From Lamellibrachia satsuma (lineage: Eukaryota > Annelida > Polychaeta > Sabellida > Siboglinidae), in contig BSQZ01000104.1 in the NCBI GenBank assembly GCA_033239005.1, positions 367,501 to 431,500 of the forward strand: 64,000 nucleotides of DNA, given 5' to 3'. The notes under the pieces were generated by a model. That model had not been told where the DNA came from. It did no database searches and was given only the letters and a program-made list of their open reading frames with translations. A program made the translations under genes and the position numbers. Every line of letters begins with the position of its first letter. Position 1 is the stretch's first letter. Below are positions 1 through 13,100 of this stretch, piece after piece.

Positions 1-227
1 AACCAAAGTGTGCTGGTAAACGAGGGTCCACTGTACAGAGCTTTAGCTAGTATTGTGAAAGTTTCCAATTGACACGTTATACTTTTCATTTACCAGTTAT
101 ACAAAACAAAAACCAGTTATACACGTATCGTGTTAATTGAGAATGATCTAATAAATGTCCGTCGAAATCTATAGTGAAACAATGCCTTCGTAAATGTACT
201 GTACATCTGTAAAAAGAACAAACTGAT

Positions 228-339
228 AAAGGTGCCTCCTCAATTAACTTAAAGGTGCCTCCTCAAGTAACTTAAAGGTGCCTCCTCAAGTAACTTAAAG
301 GTGCCTCCTCAATTAACTTAAAGTTGCCTCCTCAATTAG
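228..339. repeat. 23-bp minisatellite, 5 copies
   Basis: Unit AAAGGTGCCTCCTCAATTAA plus CTT repeats at 228, 251, 274, 297 and 320 with one or two substitutions per copy. It lies upstream of the first visible exon. Confidence 0.95.
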
Positions 340-357
340 ATTTTTTCCCTATTCTCA

Positions 358-665
358 TTACAAATTCATTTGCGAAAAATCAAACCTACTTAGTATCCAA
401 TACGATATGCTAGCTAGTTTGTGCAACTTTTGTATGTGTCTTTGTGAAATCATCAAACAAACTATTAAATTAGTTAATGAAAACGGAAACGCTGAAAACT
501 CACAAATTTCACTCTTGATGATATGTCGTAACTTTGTCACGTGATCAGGAAAGGATGGAAGTCAAAGTATTTATCATATTGGATATCCACTAATTTGCAC
601 ATTACCAGATCTAATGACTAAAGTCAATTCTTTCGATGATTTGAAAAAAGATGTTACATAAACTA
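358..665 (-). repeat. Dispersed repeat family R1, copy 1
   Basis: The segment shares long blocks with 47510-47885 in the same orientation: a TTTTGTATGT block, a block around CATCAAACAAACTATTA, 'CTGAAAACTCA', the TTTGTCACRTGATC block, and an ACCAGATCTAATGACT block followed by AGTCAATTCTTT. Copies at 3085-3440 and 54735-54925 match in reverse orientation. No coding capacity is visible. Confidence 0.75.
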
Positions 666-1005
666 TTCACACTACATATTTGGACATCAACAAACTGGGT
701 TTGCGATAGGCTAAATCAGTTGAGGATGGAGTTTTAAAACATTACGGCAAAGTCAGGTACCAAAAGTCGGTCCCGTTGTGTCTTGCCTGTTTTAAAACAA
801 AACGAACACCCTTTTTACAACATAATTGGGCAAATAAAGATGAGTAATTTAAAAAACAAAAAACCTGTTATGATTTTCCAAAAACTCGTTGCAATAACGT
901 CAAAAAATTTTTGTACAATGCCTTTTTGTTTAAAAATCATTTGAATCAAAACAATGGGTGTTATTTACGTAGACCACCCACGTGGACCACCCATCATGTT
1001 TCTAG

Positions 1006-1145
1006 GTTACAGTGACCCATATCTGGAGGTGTTTGTCAACAAGGAGCGCAAGTTCACCACGAGCATCAAGAAGAAGACCTTGAACCCAGTCTGGGATGAG
1101 TGGGTCACTATGCAGCTTCCGAAGCCCAACGAACACTTGGAAATA
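1006..1145 (+). CDS. C2 gene exon: first half of visible C2 domain
   Basis: Acceptor TTTCTAG at 1005 and donor ATA|GTGCGT at 1146. It encodes GYSDPYLEVFVNKERKF through KPNEHLEI, the calcium loop 1 end, strands 3-5 and the NPVWDE motif of C2 domains. It enters in phase 2 and leaves in phase 0, and joins the next exon as LEISVWDRD, an almost canonical C2 sequence. Confidence 0.88.
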
Positions 1146-4100
1146 GTGCGTGTTACGTTCTTTTCTAATTATTATTTTAGAATTTTAAAGATACAAAGCT
1201 TAGTTCACTTTTTATATCCTAGGAACGCGTTGGATGATATCTGCATAACATACCTGGGCAACTCTACAACAGAGAGTACAAATATAGTGTGATGTTTTGA
1301 GAAAGCAAGTGGTTTGTTTTTTAAGGTTATCACAGAAAATATATATATCATTATAAATTGTAAACTAGTATCTATGCAGCCAGTCATGTAACATACACTG
1401 ATGCAGGGGGATTTTTGGTTTTTATCAAATAAACTGTTTTGCCAATATACCTATGGTAGTTGCAGTCTTATATAATTAAGTAAATATTTTATTAGTCTCC
1501 ATGTAAACATTCATTAAAATACAAAACATAAATACATTATATAGATCAGGCAGTGTATACATCGGCTACTCAAAGGCGAGTTGTGAAAGACAGTAAAACA
1601 CAGCATGCGTGTTCAGAATGTCAAGACTATAAACTATGTATTTGCATTCAAATATTTGTTTGTTTTGCTCTTGACATAGACAAGCTATTAATGTTGCCAT
1701 TCGTTTGACCTGTGTGTGGTGCTGTCCTTCTAGAGCGTGTGGGACCGCGACGTGTTCTTCCAGAAAGACTTCCTTGGCTGTCTGACATTCTCCCTCGACG
1801 ACATCAGGGCCTACAGCAAACAGAACGACGTAAGTATCACCAGACAGACACTTCCTCAGTCTTGTTTCCCTGAATGCTTTGTTATATTCTCAGGCACACT
1901 CTCCAGAATCCCCTGCTGCGCTCTCAAACTAAGGTTCCCAGAATCCTCTGCTGCATGCTCAGACAGACAAACATAACTTGATTTTTGTTTAGTGACATAT
2001 TTGATAATTTGTTAAATTTTTGGCACTACATGTTCAAAGGTATTTAATTATAATAAACTGTATTTATGCACTCATATTAAGCGTAAGACTGCGTTCAGGG
2101 GTGTTTACATTTGAATGACTTAAATGCTGATTAACAGAGCTACTAAGAATTACAATTCAATACTGAAATTTGTGACTAACAAAAAGGTTGCTAAGACTTG
2201 GCTAAACAAAACTGAACAAGACAAACTAAAACGCACAGCGGAAATTTACATTTAACATACATTATATTTTTTGGACATTGACGTAGACTCCCACTGCTGC
2301 CCTCTGTTGACACCAACTGTCTGGCATGTTCCAGCACCGAGGCTGGTTCCAGCTGCAGCGCGTCCAGTCAGGCTATGTCCAACTCCACTTCAAGGTCCTC
2401 TCGGATGACCTTGGGGCTGAGGTACGGAGTCTTGTCATTGATAACATTGTGTAGACGATACGTCTTATGATCTTTGTCATCAATCTAAAATGTGCTTACT
2501 CCGTAGACATACATTTGTTACTGACCATAAAAGTTACCTTCCTGTGAGGACTACCTTGCTCTACAGTGAACTCTGCCTAAGAGAATCAGCCATTTACTAG
2601 AATCAAATATATTATCTGGGACAGAATCATTCCCTATTCTTGATGTAATCTATTAATTGGAGTCTCTGTGCCATCATTTTGTCTACTACTATTTGGTAAT
2701 ACATCAGGTTTCAAACCGTTTGCGATGCTGAATTAATAACAGACATATCTGATTTAATTATGATGCTGCATTGACTAATTTGGAAAACAAATCCCAAACA
2801 TCATGATTGTATAACAGGAGTCGAAACAGACATGGGAGACAGATAGTGGAGTGAGGGTTGCAGACGGCCTCCCCCACGAAGACGACACCTTCTACCCCCC
2901 CTTCCCATCATGCAACACAACGATGTCGCCCATCGAAGAGAAGAGTATGGAGAGTCTAGCAGCAGTTGCCAATGGCAATGGGGATATTGATACCGTAAAG
3001 AGGAAGTTGGAGGTATTCAGGACACCGGTTGGTGATGGGGTAATTAAAACTTCCTCCTCAACTAACTTAGCCAATGGCAAATTAGGTTCGTTGACGTTGA
3101 GATCATGTGCGGTTAGTTTAATAAAAATAAGAGTGCAAATTTGTGTTAAAATCGTCAAAAGAATTGACTTTGATCGTTAGATCGGGGTAACTTGCGAAAC
3201 AGGGAATAGCCTGATGTGATAGTATATTGAGCCAGACCACGTTTGTCATTATTTTGCAGAATTTCGATCAGATCTGGTGAATAGTAATTTATTAGTAGTT
3301 TGTCCGAAGAATTCATCAAAACCAAATACGACATTTGCACGAATGAGCTAGCTTGTAGTGCGCACTAAATGGTTTGATTGTTCGCAAAATTATTCTGAAA
3401 TGAGACGATTGAAAACAATTGGGGAACGACCTTTAAGTAGCGAGTTGACTTTGTGCTACACAAATGGTTTATTTGAGGGAATATAAATTTCTGTTTGCCT
3501 TTTCTCAAATTTTAATTCATGCAGGGTGAAGTTCTTACTCAACGTTGTTGTTACAATCATGCATGTATGATAGAGTTATTTTCCATCTTGGTATTTAACT
3601 AAACATTCATGTAATGTACCATATCTGGTACATTTTACCAGAGTACAGGCGTTTGGAAAAGACTAAGGTGCTTGTAAAATATAAAAGTTAATGAAAGCCT
3701 AAGATTGGAGAATGAAGATGATGCGTAGGAAACATGCTCTGTGTATCGTTGCGTTAATTTAGGATAGAGATTCTGTGCATTTGTGATTCGGAACATCAAA
3801 GTGGGCTACATTTGCCGAATCGAGTGATTTCGTAGCGAACCATCTGATTAGTTGATGCAGCAAGTGGGACAAAGTACAAACCAATAGGGGTTGACCATCC
3901 AAGGATGATAACAGTATGACCACTTGTTGAGGAGTATGCAGTAAGCTAAACTGTCATTGTTCCCTGCAGGTTGGTGACAATGTCGGCACCAAGTCGGAAC
4001 ATTCCACTACGACGGTTACGGCAGACATAGAGATGCAGCCTTCACTGCATAGGGCATCGTCTGCCAACAACGTAGACGGACTTGTACAAGACACCAAGAT

Positions 4101-7100
4101 GTCCACCAGGGAGCGTCCATGCAGCACCCCTGTCAGGTATTCACTTTTACTGCACATTTTTCTTTTGTTGAAATCCATATTTTTGAATTAAAATTCTGTT
4201 TAAATTCGTCTACAATTTGTCATTGTTTAATCACCCTATAGCGTATAGAGTCTGATCAAGTGTTGCCATTGATTCCCTCAATGAAATGTATCTATATCAA
4301 ACAAAATCTGCTAGGTTTTGTCGGAAATTTGCTGTTTAATTAATGATAAAAAAAATATTTAAATAGTTTTTGTTAAATTTAATAATTTTTTCTAACAACT
4401 TTTTATTGCTGTATGATATTTTCAACATGGTAGCAGTATGTTTGCACGTTTCCTGTATCGATTATTAAAATATGCTGTAATTGGCAAAATCTTGTAAGAT
4501 AAAAATCTGTGCAGTGTCACAGTTTCTCCAATACTTCGTTCCTTTTCTGTCTGTCTGTGGACGTCACTGTGCTGAAGTTGAACTGACCTGATTTGAGCTT
4601 AACTCACACTGAACTGATGCTGAATCATACTTTATATTGTACTGTACTTATATTGTTCTGTACTTATATTGTACTGTACTTATATTGTACTGTACTTATG
4701 TTGTTCTGTACTTATATTGTACTGTACTTATATTGTACTGTACTTATATTGTACTGTACTTATATTTTACTGTACATATGTTGTTCTGTACTTATGTTGG
4801 ACTGTACTTATGTTGGACTGTACTTATGTTGGACTGTCCTAATGCTACCCTGTACTGATACTGTAGTTACAGAGGTTCAAGGCGCGACAAAGAGAAACAG
4901 AGACCACGAGGTAAGCGACATGTGTTGTCGTCCTGTCTTGTAGTAGTACTCACTATGAGTGCTACTACTGTAGCTAAGTATAGAGCATCAGACAAGGCAG
5001 ACTGCCGTGGGCTGATGGTAGTATGTGGATTTTTAGCTGTATTGTATGTTTACTCATGTAAGACAACGTACAACATCCTGCTATTTGTTTCATCAACTGT
5101 GATTTATTATTAAATGCATTTTCACGTTGCAGACGTGATATTACTCACGTGTGTTTCGCTTGTGCCATTCCTTATGGACTTACTTACATTTAACAGGTGT
5201 ACGAAACATTACTTATAGTTTTGTGCATTTTGAACAAGGCTTTATTACAAATGACAAGCGAATAACATTATCTTATATCACAAATCCTATAGTTGTGTGC
5301 AGTCAGCTGTGTCAAAGATCCAATCAGTATATCACAATTTACACAGACAGCTCATTTTGAGCATGCGAGGCAAACCAGCGATCGTAGATGTTCAAACTTT
5401 ATGGGTTTTTATTATAGCAGTCCATAATTCTGTTTGATCATCAAAGAATAACTAAGCATTAGTAATAACTTCTGTAGCATCCCATAAACCTTCAGGGACC
5501 TGAGCTCAGAGGCGCAACAAACCAGAATCGTGCAGCATGATATCGTGAAAAGGGACCTGCAGAAGTCAACATCAGAGCGATGGCCTGCCGAGGATTTAGG
5601 GTGGAAATGCAATTTCAATTAAATATATCTTGGGGTCTTTTGCGCAAGGTTTCAGATGATTTTTAATTGATGGGGAATTCGGTCATTTGTAGGTCACTCA
5701 GTGGACAGTCCTTGCCCGCTGTCCCCTGTCCACTACCACAACGTCCACGGCTGTCTGCAGCGACTCCGAGGGCTCAAGGGGGTCACTGGCAGCATCTACT
5801 GCAAGCTGCGGCTCGACAAGTGAGTCCTGCTAGGAACGCTCGAACATATTTATCTGCAACTTAGCGAAATATTTGTGTTAAAAGTACCCCATCGATGGTC
5901 TAAATATATATGGGCCCACGTCCTTCCACCCATTTGGGGTCGACACCCATCTTGATACATCTAGGGTCTACATTCGTCAGAGTCAGCAGCAATCATGTAG
6001 GGTCAACACCTGTCTGGATTACGCACCCATCTAAGATGCATCCTCCTCTAAGTTCAACACCCATCAGAGGTACAGGCAATCTGAGACCGACACCCATCAG
6101 AGGTACAGACAATCTGAGACCGACGCCCATCAGAGGTACAGGCAATCTGAGACCGACACCCATCAGAGGTACAGACAATCCGAGACCGACACCCATCAGA
6201 GGTACAAACAATCTGAGGCCGACACCCATCAGAGGTACAGGCAATCTGAGACCGACACCCATCAGAGGTACAGGCAATCTGAGACCGACACCCATCAGAG
6301 GTACAGACAATCCGAGACCGACACCCATCAGAGGTACAGACAATCTGAGGCCGACACCCATCAGAGGTACAGACAATCCGAGACCGACACCCATCAGAGG
6401 TACAGGCAATCTGAGGCCGACACCCATCAGAGGTACAGACAATCCGAGGCCGACACCCATCAGAGGTACAGACAATCTGAGGCCGACACCCATCAGAGGT
6501 ACAGACAATCTGAGACCGACACCCATCAGAGGTACAGACAATCTGAGGCCGACACCCATCAGAGGTACAGACAATCTGAGGCCGACACCCATCAGAGGTA
6601 CAGGCAATCTGAGGCCGACACCCATCAGAGGTACAGACAATCTGAGGCCGACACCCATCAGAGGTACAGGCAATCTGAGGCCGACACCCATCAGAGGTAC
6701 AGGCAGTCTGAGGCCGACACCCATCAGAGGTACAGACAATCTGAGGCCGACACCCATCAGAGGTACAGACAATCTGAGGCCGACACCCATCAGAGGTACA
6801 GGCAGCCTGAGGCCGACACCCATCAGAGGTACAGGCAGCCTGAGGCCGACACCCATCAGAGGTACAGACAATCTGAGACCGACACCCATCAGAGGTACAG
6901 ACAATCTGAGACCGACACCCATCAGAGGTACAGACAATCTGAGACCGACGCCCATCAGAGGTACAGACAATCTGAGACCGACACCCATCAGAGGTACAGA
7001 CAATCTGAGACCGACGCCCATCCCGATTTTAATGGGAGTGACTAGTTATCAGTCAGGAAAATAATCAGTATTTCTAGATCAGGGTATTTCTAGATCAGGG

Positions 7101-10100
7101 TATGTCATCAAGAATAAACAGACCTTTTTTATCTAGATAGGTCAGAGAAACTGACTGTTGTCTGACAAACTTATTCATCTAGTTTGTGTTTTGTCAGGAT
7201 GTCAACTATTTTCTAGTAACAATGATTATTTAGTATGATAAAGTAACGTAGGAATGGAGAACTGGTTGACGGTAGTGGTGTTTGCAGCAACTGAAAATAA
7301 ATGTCAACATTATATTTAAAAATTTACAAGTACAACTGGTTTAAAGGAACAGTTGGGAAATTTTTATTATAGTGTTCCGTGTTGAAAAATCACTGTACAC
7401 TGTGTCTGTCTTCCTGTCCGTCTGTCGCAGTCGGAGCATGCAGCTACGAGAGAAGAAGTCAGCCTCTAGTCGTCTCCTGATCAAGTCATTCAATGTGGCT
7501 GCCATGCACAACTCTAAGTTTAACATGGACTTTGAGGTTAGTAGCTATAGATGTCCCTACTGCAATAAACAACTCTAAGTTTAACATGGACTTTGAGGTT
7601 AGTAGCTATAGATGTCCCTATTGCAATAAACAACTATAAGTTTAAGGCCACACACGGCAGGTGAAATTACGTAGTTTGAAAAAATATGCTCAAAATGTGT
7701 TTCGTCCTTTTTCCGATAGCTTTGTATGTTAATTATCAATAAAGTTAATTTTTATAACGATCACATACCTCTAAATCACTTTTATTCGTGAATAAAGTGT
7801 ACCCCTATCAAGTAATAATCCAGTTTTGATTCTCAAAAGTTCGAAAATATGCGATGTTTAGACCTTAGCAACACTGCCGTAAATTCACCGTACGCCATCT
7901 TTTTTGGTACGGATAGATTCCCCTTTCCGTTCTCTAACCGCCTGTCTAGACGGCATCCCCACCCTTTGACCCGTATTCGCTGGACATCGTCATATATGCA
8001 CGCAGTATTCTACCGACTATCTCCTTATTTGGTATTCGGCATCATGCTACGTTATCAGATACATGACACTTCAACACCTTCAAGTCATGCATCAAGTCAT
8101 TATTTGAGTAAATACACAACCCTATCAGATACCTACCAAAGAAATTTGCTAAAATCAAGTACTCTAATCAAGAGGAGTTGTAGAAAACTGCTAATAAAGG
8201 AGCTTATACAGGCCAGATGGCCTCCTGCCCCATCAACCATACTGGTAAGAATACTGATAAGAAACTTCTGTTGTATATTAATAATAACACACAAAAATTC
8301 CAAAATGGCGGCCATTTTGTTTGGTTCATATATCACATTTGCAGGAAGCATATCTCTGGTAGTACTTATGCCAGTAACATAATGTTTGCATTGTTATATT
8401 CAGTATAAAAATTTCTATAAGCATGCCACATAGTTTGAAAGTATCAGAAGTATTGATGGTAAACAAATCTTTGATGGCTGTTTTCTCAAAAACGTGTTTT
8501 CTACATTTGGAAAAAGGATATCTCCGTGAGTAATTATGCTATCCAAATAAGGTTTTGAATGTTGCATTCAGGATACTTTACTCTGTACAATGACCAGAGA
8601 CATTTTAAAAATCATCAATAGTTTGAAAGATAAACACGTATTTGTTGCCAAAAATGAAGTTTTTTTTTCACACTTTAAAAAAAATTATTAAAAAATAAAA
8701 ACACAACATTTTAACAAATGCACTGGTCATTGTATAATAGAATGTGTACTGAACATGGATTTGCAAGAATTATAATCATATGTGTTCAATAAAGAATGGC
8801 AGTGTTTCCAAATTTGCCAATATTTGCTCAAGATGGTGGACATTTTGTTTGTTACCATGGAAACGGGCTCTGGCTGACAAAAGTTCAATATATTTTTTAC
8901 TCAGTAAGACCGATTCTATACTTTTGGCCAAAAAAATTGCAAGATTTGCACAAATAAAAAAGTTATCCTATTTACCTGCTGTGTGTGGCCTTAACATGGA
9001 CTTTGAGGTTAGTAGCTATATATGTCCCTTCTGCAATAAACAACTCTAAGTTTAACATGGACTTTGAGGTTAGTAGCTATAGATGTCCCTACTGCAATAA
9101 ACAACTCTAAGTTTAACATGGACTTTGAGGTTAGTAGCTATAGATGTCCCTACTGCAATAAACAACTCTAAGTTTAACATGGACTTTGAGGTTAGTAGCT
9201 ATAGATGTCCCTATTGCAATAAACAACTATAAGTTTAACATGGACTTTGAGGTTAGTAGCTATAGAGGGCCCTACTGCAATGAACAACCCTAGATAGACA
9301 GGGCGCAATACATACAGTGGTTAGAATGTCCGACTAACAACCCAGAAGACGGTCCAAATCTTCTTGTTGCTGTTTCAAAGTTTGGGCAATTTTTTTCACT
9401 CCTTGGTGTCTCATTTCATTCAGTCTTTGCACAGTAATTGCAGTATGGCTGAATGATTCCCAGAGAAGTCAAGTTGTTGGAGTGAACAGGCCAGCCAGGA
9501 GGTGTAAAGCAATTTTAGTGATCTTAAGGACTGGAAATTGCACAATATAAGAACTTGTGTAATGCCTTTTTGACTTTTTCTCTTCAAATGAACAATGCCA
9601 TCTCCATGAATAAGTCTAATCACTAGTAAAACAATCACAAGTCTTGAAATGTTCCTATCTTACCGATTATACAGCAGTGATACCACACTGTTGAGTACCG
9701 AGACGTTCTCGAAGTTGTGCTGAAAACTAAATGCTTGGTTGAAAGTCATCACTAAAAGTGTCAAAAAGTCCAACTTTGACACGTACATGAAATGTCTTGT
9801 GACTTGTAGATTGATGAAGGACTGGGTGTCTTGAAGGAGGCTCTGCTTATCATTGATGTGAAACTGTCACACAAGGAGCACCTTGCTACGTACAGCTACA
9901 CCTTGCAGGAGCTCTTTGATGGTTAGTATATCACTTGTACTTGCTGCTCATTACAGTGCCGGGTATATGAAATGTGTTAGCTGGAAAGTATACAGTTTAC
10001 TAAGCCAGTTTAGTCTGTTCTTTGTGGATGCATATACAGTGAAACCTTGTTAATATGTTCTTTGTGGATACATATTCAGTGAAACCTGGTTAGTCTGTTC

Positions 10101-13100
10101 TTTGTGGATACATATTCAGTGAAACCTGGTTAGTCTGTTCTTTGTGGATACATATTCAGCGAAACCTTGTTAGTCTGTTCTTTGTGGATACATATTCAGT
10201 GAAACCTGGTTAGTCTGTTCTTTGTGGATACATATACAGTGAAACCTTGTTAATCTGTTCTTTGTGGATACATATTCAGCGAAACCTTGTTAGTCTGTTC
10301 TTTGTGGATACATATTCAGTGAAACCTGGTTAGTCTGTTCTTTGTGGATACATATTCAGTGAAACCTGGTTAGTCTGTTCTTTGTGGATACATATACAGT
10401 GAAACCTGGTTAGTCTGTTCTTTGTGGATACATATATAGTGAAACCTTGTTAGTTTGTTCTTTGTGGATACATATACAGTGAAACCTTGTTAGTCTGTTC
10501 TTTGTAGATACATATACAGTGAAACCTGGTTAGTCTGTTCTTTGTGGATACATATATAGTGAAACCTTGTTAGTCTGTTCTTTGTAGATACATATTCAGT
10601 GAAACCTGGTTAGTCTGTTCTTTGTGGATACATATTCAGTGAAACCTTGTTTGTCTGTTCTTTGTGGATACATATACAGTGAAACCTGGTTAGTCTGTTC
10701 TTTGTGGATACATATTCAGTGAAACCTGGTTAGTCTGTTCTTTGTGGATACATATTCAGTGAAACCTTGTTATTCTGTTCTTTGTGGATACATATACAGT
10801 GAAACCTGGTTAGTCTGTTCTTTGTGGATACATATTCAGTGAAACCTTGTTAGTCTGTTCTTTGTAGATACATATTCAGTGAAACCTGGTTAGTCTGTTC
10901 TTTGTGGATACATATTCAGTGAAACCTTGTTTGTCTGTTCTTTGTGGATACATATACAGTGAAACCTGGTTAGTCTGTTCTTTGTGGATACATATTCAGT
11001 GAAACCTGGTTAGTCTGTTCTTTGTGGTTACATATTCAGTGAAACCTTGTTTGTCTGTTCTTTGTGGATACATATACAGTGAAACCTGGTTAGTCTGTTC
11101 TTTGTGGATACATATTCAGTGAAACCTGGTTAGTCTGTTCTTTGTGGTTACATATACAGTGAAACCTGGTTAGTCTGTTCTTTGTGGATACATATTCAGT
11201 GAAACCTGGTTAGTCTGTTCTTTGTGGATACATATACAGTGAAACCTGGTTAGTCTGTTCTTTGTGGATACTTATTCAGTGAAACCTGGTTAGTCTGTTC
11301 TTTGTGGTTACATATTCAGTGAAACCTTGTTTGTCTGTTCTTTGTGGATACATATACAGTGAAACCTGGTTAGTCTGTTCTTTGTGGATACATATTCAGT
11401 GAAACCTGGTTAGTCTGTTCTTTGTGGATACATATTCAGTGAAACCTGGTTAGTCTGTTCTTTGTGGTTAGTCTGTTCTTTGATAATCCATTTCAATTAA
11501 ATAATCTGCACCTTTTTTGCTTAAAACATCTTGACATGTGCACCTGCAAATTGCTTCATTATGCCTTGATTTATTATTCTGCAAGCTTCGTTAATCCAGC
11601 CAAAACCCTTGACAACCAGAGTGTGTAGAGGCTGCTCTGTAGAACAGTTTCTAGTGATTATACAGCACAAGAAGTTCCTATTTTTTATTAACCATTATAT
11701 TCGGAGATAATAAAGATAACCTGACTACTGGAGCTAATATAAAGATAACCTGACTACTTTCCAAAGATGTTGCTGACATCGGATGCTATACAGTTTTGAG
11801 CAATAAAATCATAGTTTAAAGCTAATTAATAGTGAATGTGGTGTATTTGTCTTACTGGTTATTGCATTCCTGGCTCAAGAGTCATCCTTGTACACCAGTG
11901 TTGGTTGTACACCAGTGTTGGTTGTACACCAGTGTTGGTTGTACACCAGTGTTGGTTGTACACTAGCGTTGGTTGTACACCAGTGGTGGCACTGTTGTCA
12001 CCCTTTGTGGATCCAACCTAACAATCATGGAATCGAACTTGTCCCAGTCAACCAATCAAAAGCTTTGCTAAGATTTCTCTCATTTATATCTTAGTTTTTA
12101 AGAAAACTAAGATCGTTTCATGTTGACACTAAACTTCTACTATTGTTGTACAGGAGTCAGTGTTGACATATTGTAGTATCTGTTTTTTCCCTGCTATGTC
12201 TGTCTCACACAAAAATATGCTTCTCCACATCTGCAAAACTGCTTCCAAGATCATAGGCCTCCCCACGCACCCTGTCTCTCAGCTGACTGAACGTGCGATG
12301 GCCAGAAAAGCACATTCAGTTGCCAATGACCCCACCCACTGAACTGAACACCGAGTTTGACTTTCTTCCGTCTCAAAGACGATACCTGTGTCCAAAATGC
12401 AGAAAAAAACAGGTTAAAAAACAGTTTCGTTCCCCAGGCGATAAGTCGTCTCAACAAACTCTGATTTAAGTGTTCGTCACATGCAAGCTGATCGCTGAAC
12501 AGTGGATATATGTGTGTTTATTTAGTTGAATATCTTAAGAACTGATCCTTGTTACCCACCCAAGTTACAGCAATGTAATAATAATGTGTGTGATCACATG
12601 TCTTAAATTACACTAACTTATGTATGTAAAGGCAATATGATTATATTGTATGGACTACTAGTGTTAGTACTTTTATTAACTCATTTCATGCATATATTAC
12701 TTTTATTAATCATGTTTACCTAACATTTTATCCTATTTACATATGATGCTCAGCAAGCAATAAATAAACTCATATCGTATCGTATATCCAGGTAAATTAA
12801 GTTGGCAGATGCTCCTCGCTTTTTTAATCGCAGATTACTGCATGTCTAAAATATCTGTCATTTGGTAAAGCAGCAGGTCATCTCTCTTTGATACTTTGAA
12901 CACACACACAGACTTTTTTGACAAAACAGTAGTTATGTCATCTTAATGTGTTATGAGCCTAGCAACCTTATTGCGAAGGCAACCATACAATCATGACTCT
13001 CTTTGCTCTCAGGTTCATACGTAGTAACCAAATGGGTTCCACTTGAAAAAGGCATTGAAGTTGAACTTCAGCTCAGTCGCAGCATCGGTGCCCCTGGGGA

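Larger units (their letters stand above)
1..1005. other. Left flank, probably intron of the C2 gene
   Basis: AT-rich sequence before the first recognisable exon. The gene must begin upstream of the window, because the first exon enters the C2 domain in its middle. The stretch holds a 23-bp tandem repeat (228-339) and a dispersed repeat copy (about 358-665), listed separately. I see no other exon here. Confidence 0.6.

Noticed and set aside
5910..7064. 384-codon open frame on + and 342-codon frame on -
   Set aside because: It is the stop-free translation of the 33-bp minisatellite in an intron; both strands being open follows from the period.
7849..8382. 177-codon frame inside the TTAA element
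   Set aside because: No DDD triad, zinc ribbon or other transposase feature; the sequence changes character along its length.
9296..9360. tRNA gene
   Set aside because: Box A and box B are degenerate and no closed cloverleaf forms.
228..11985. CRISPR array among the tandem repeats
   Set aside because: Repeats are directly adjacent with no unique spacers, and the context is eukaryotic.
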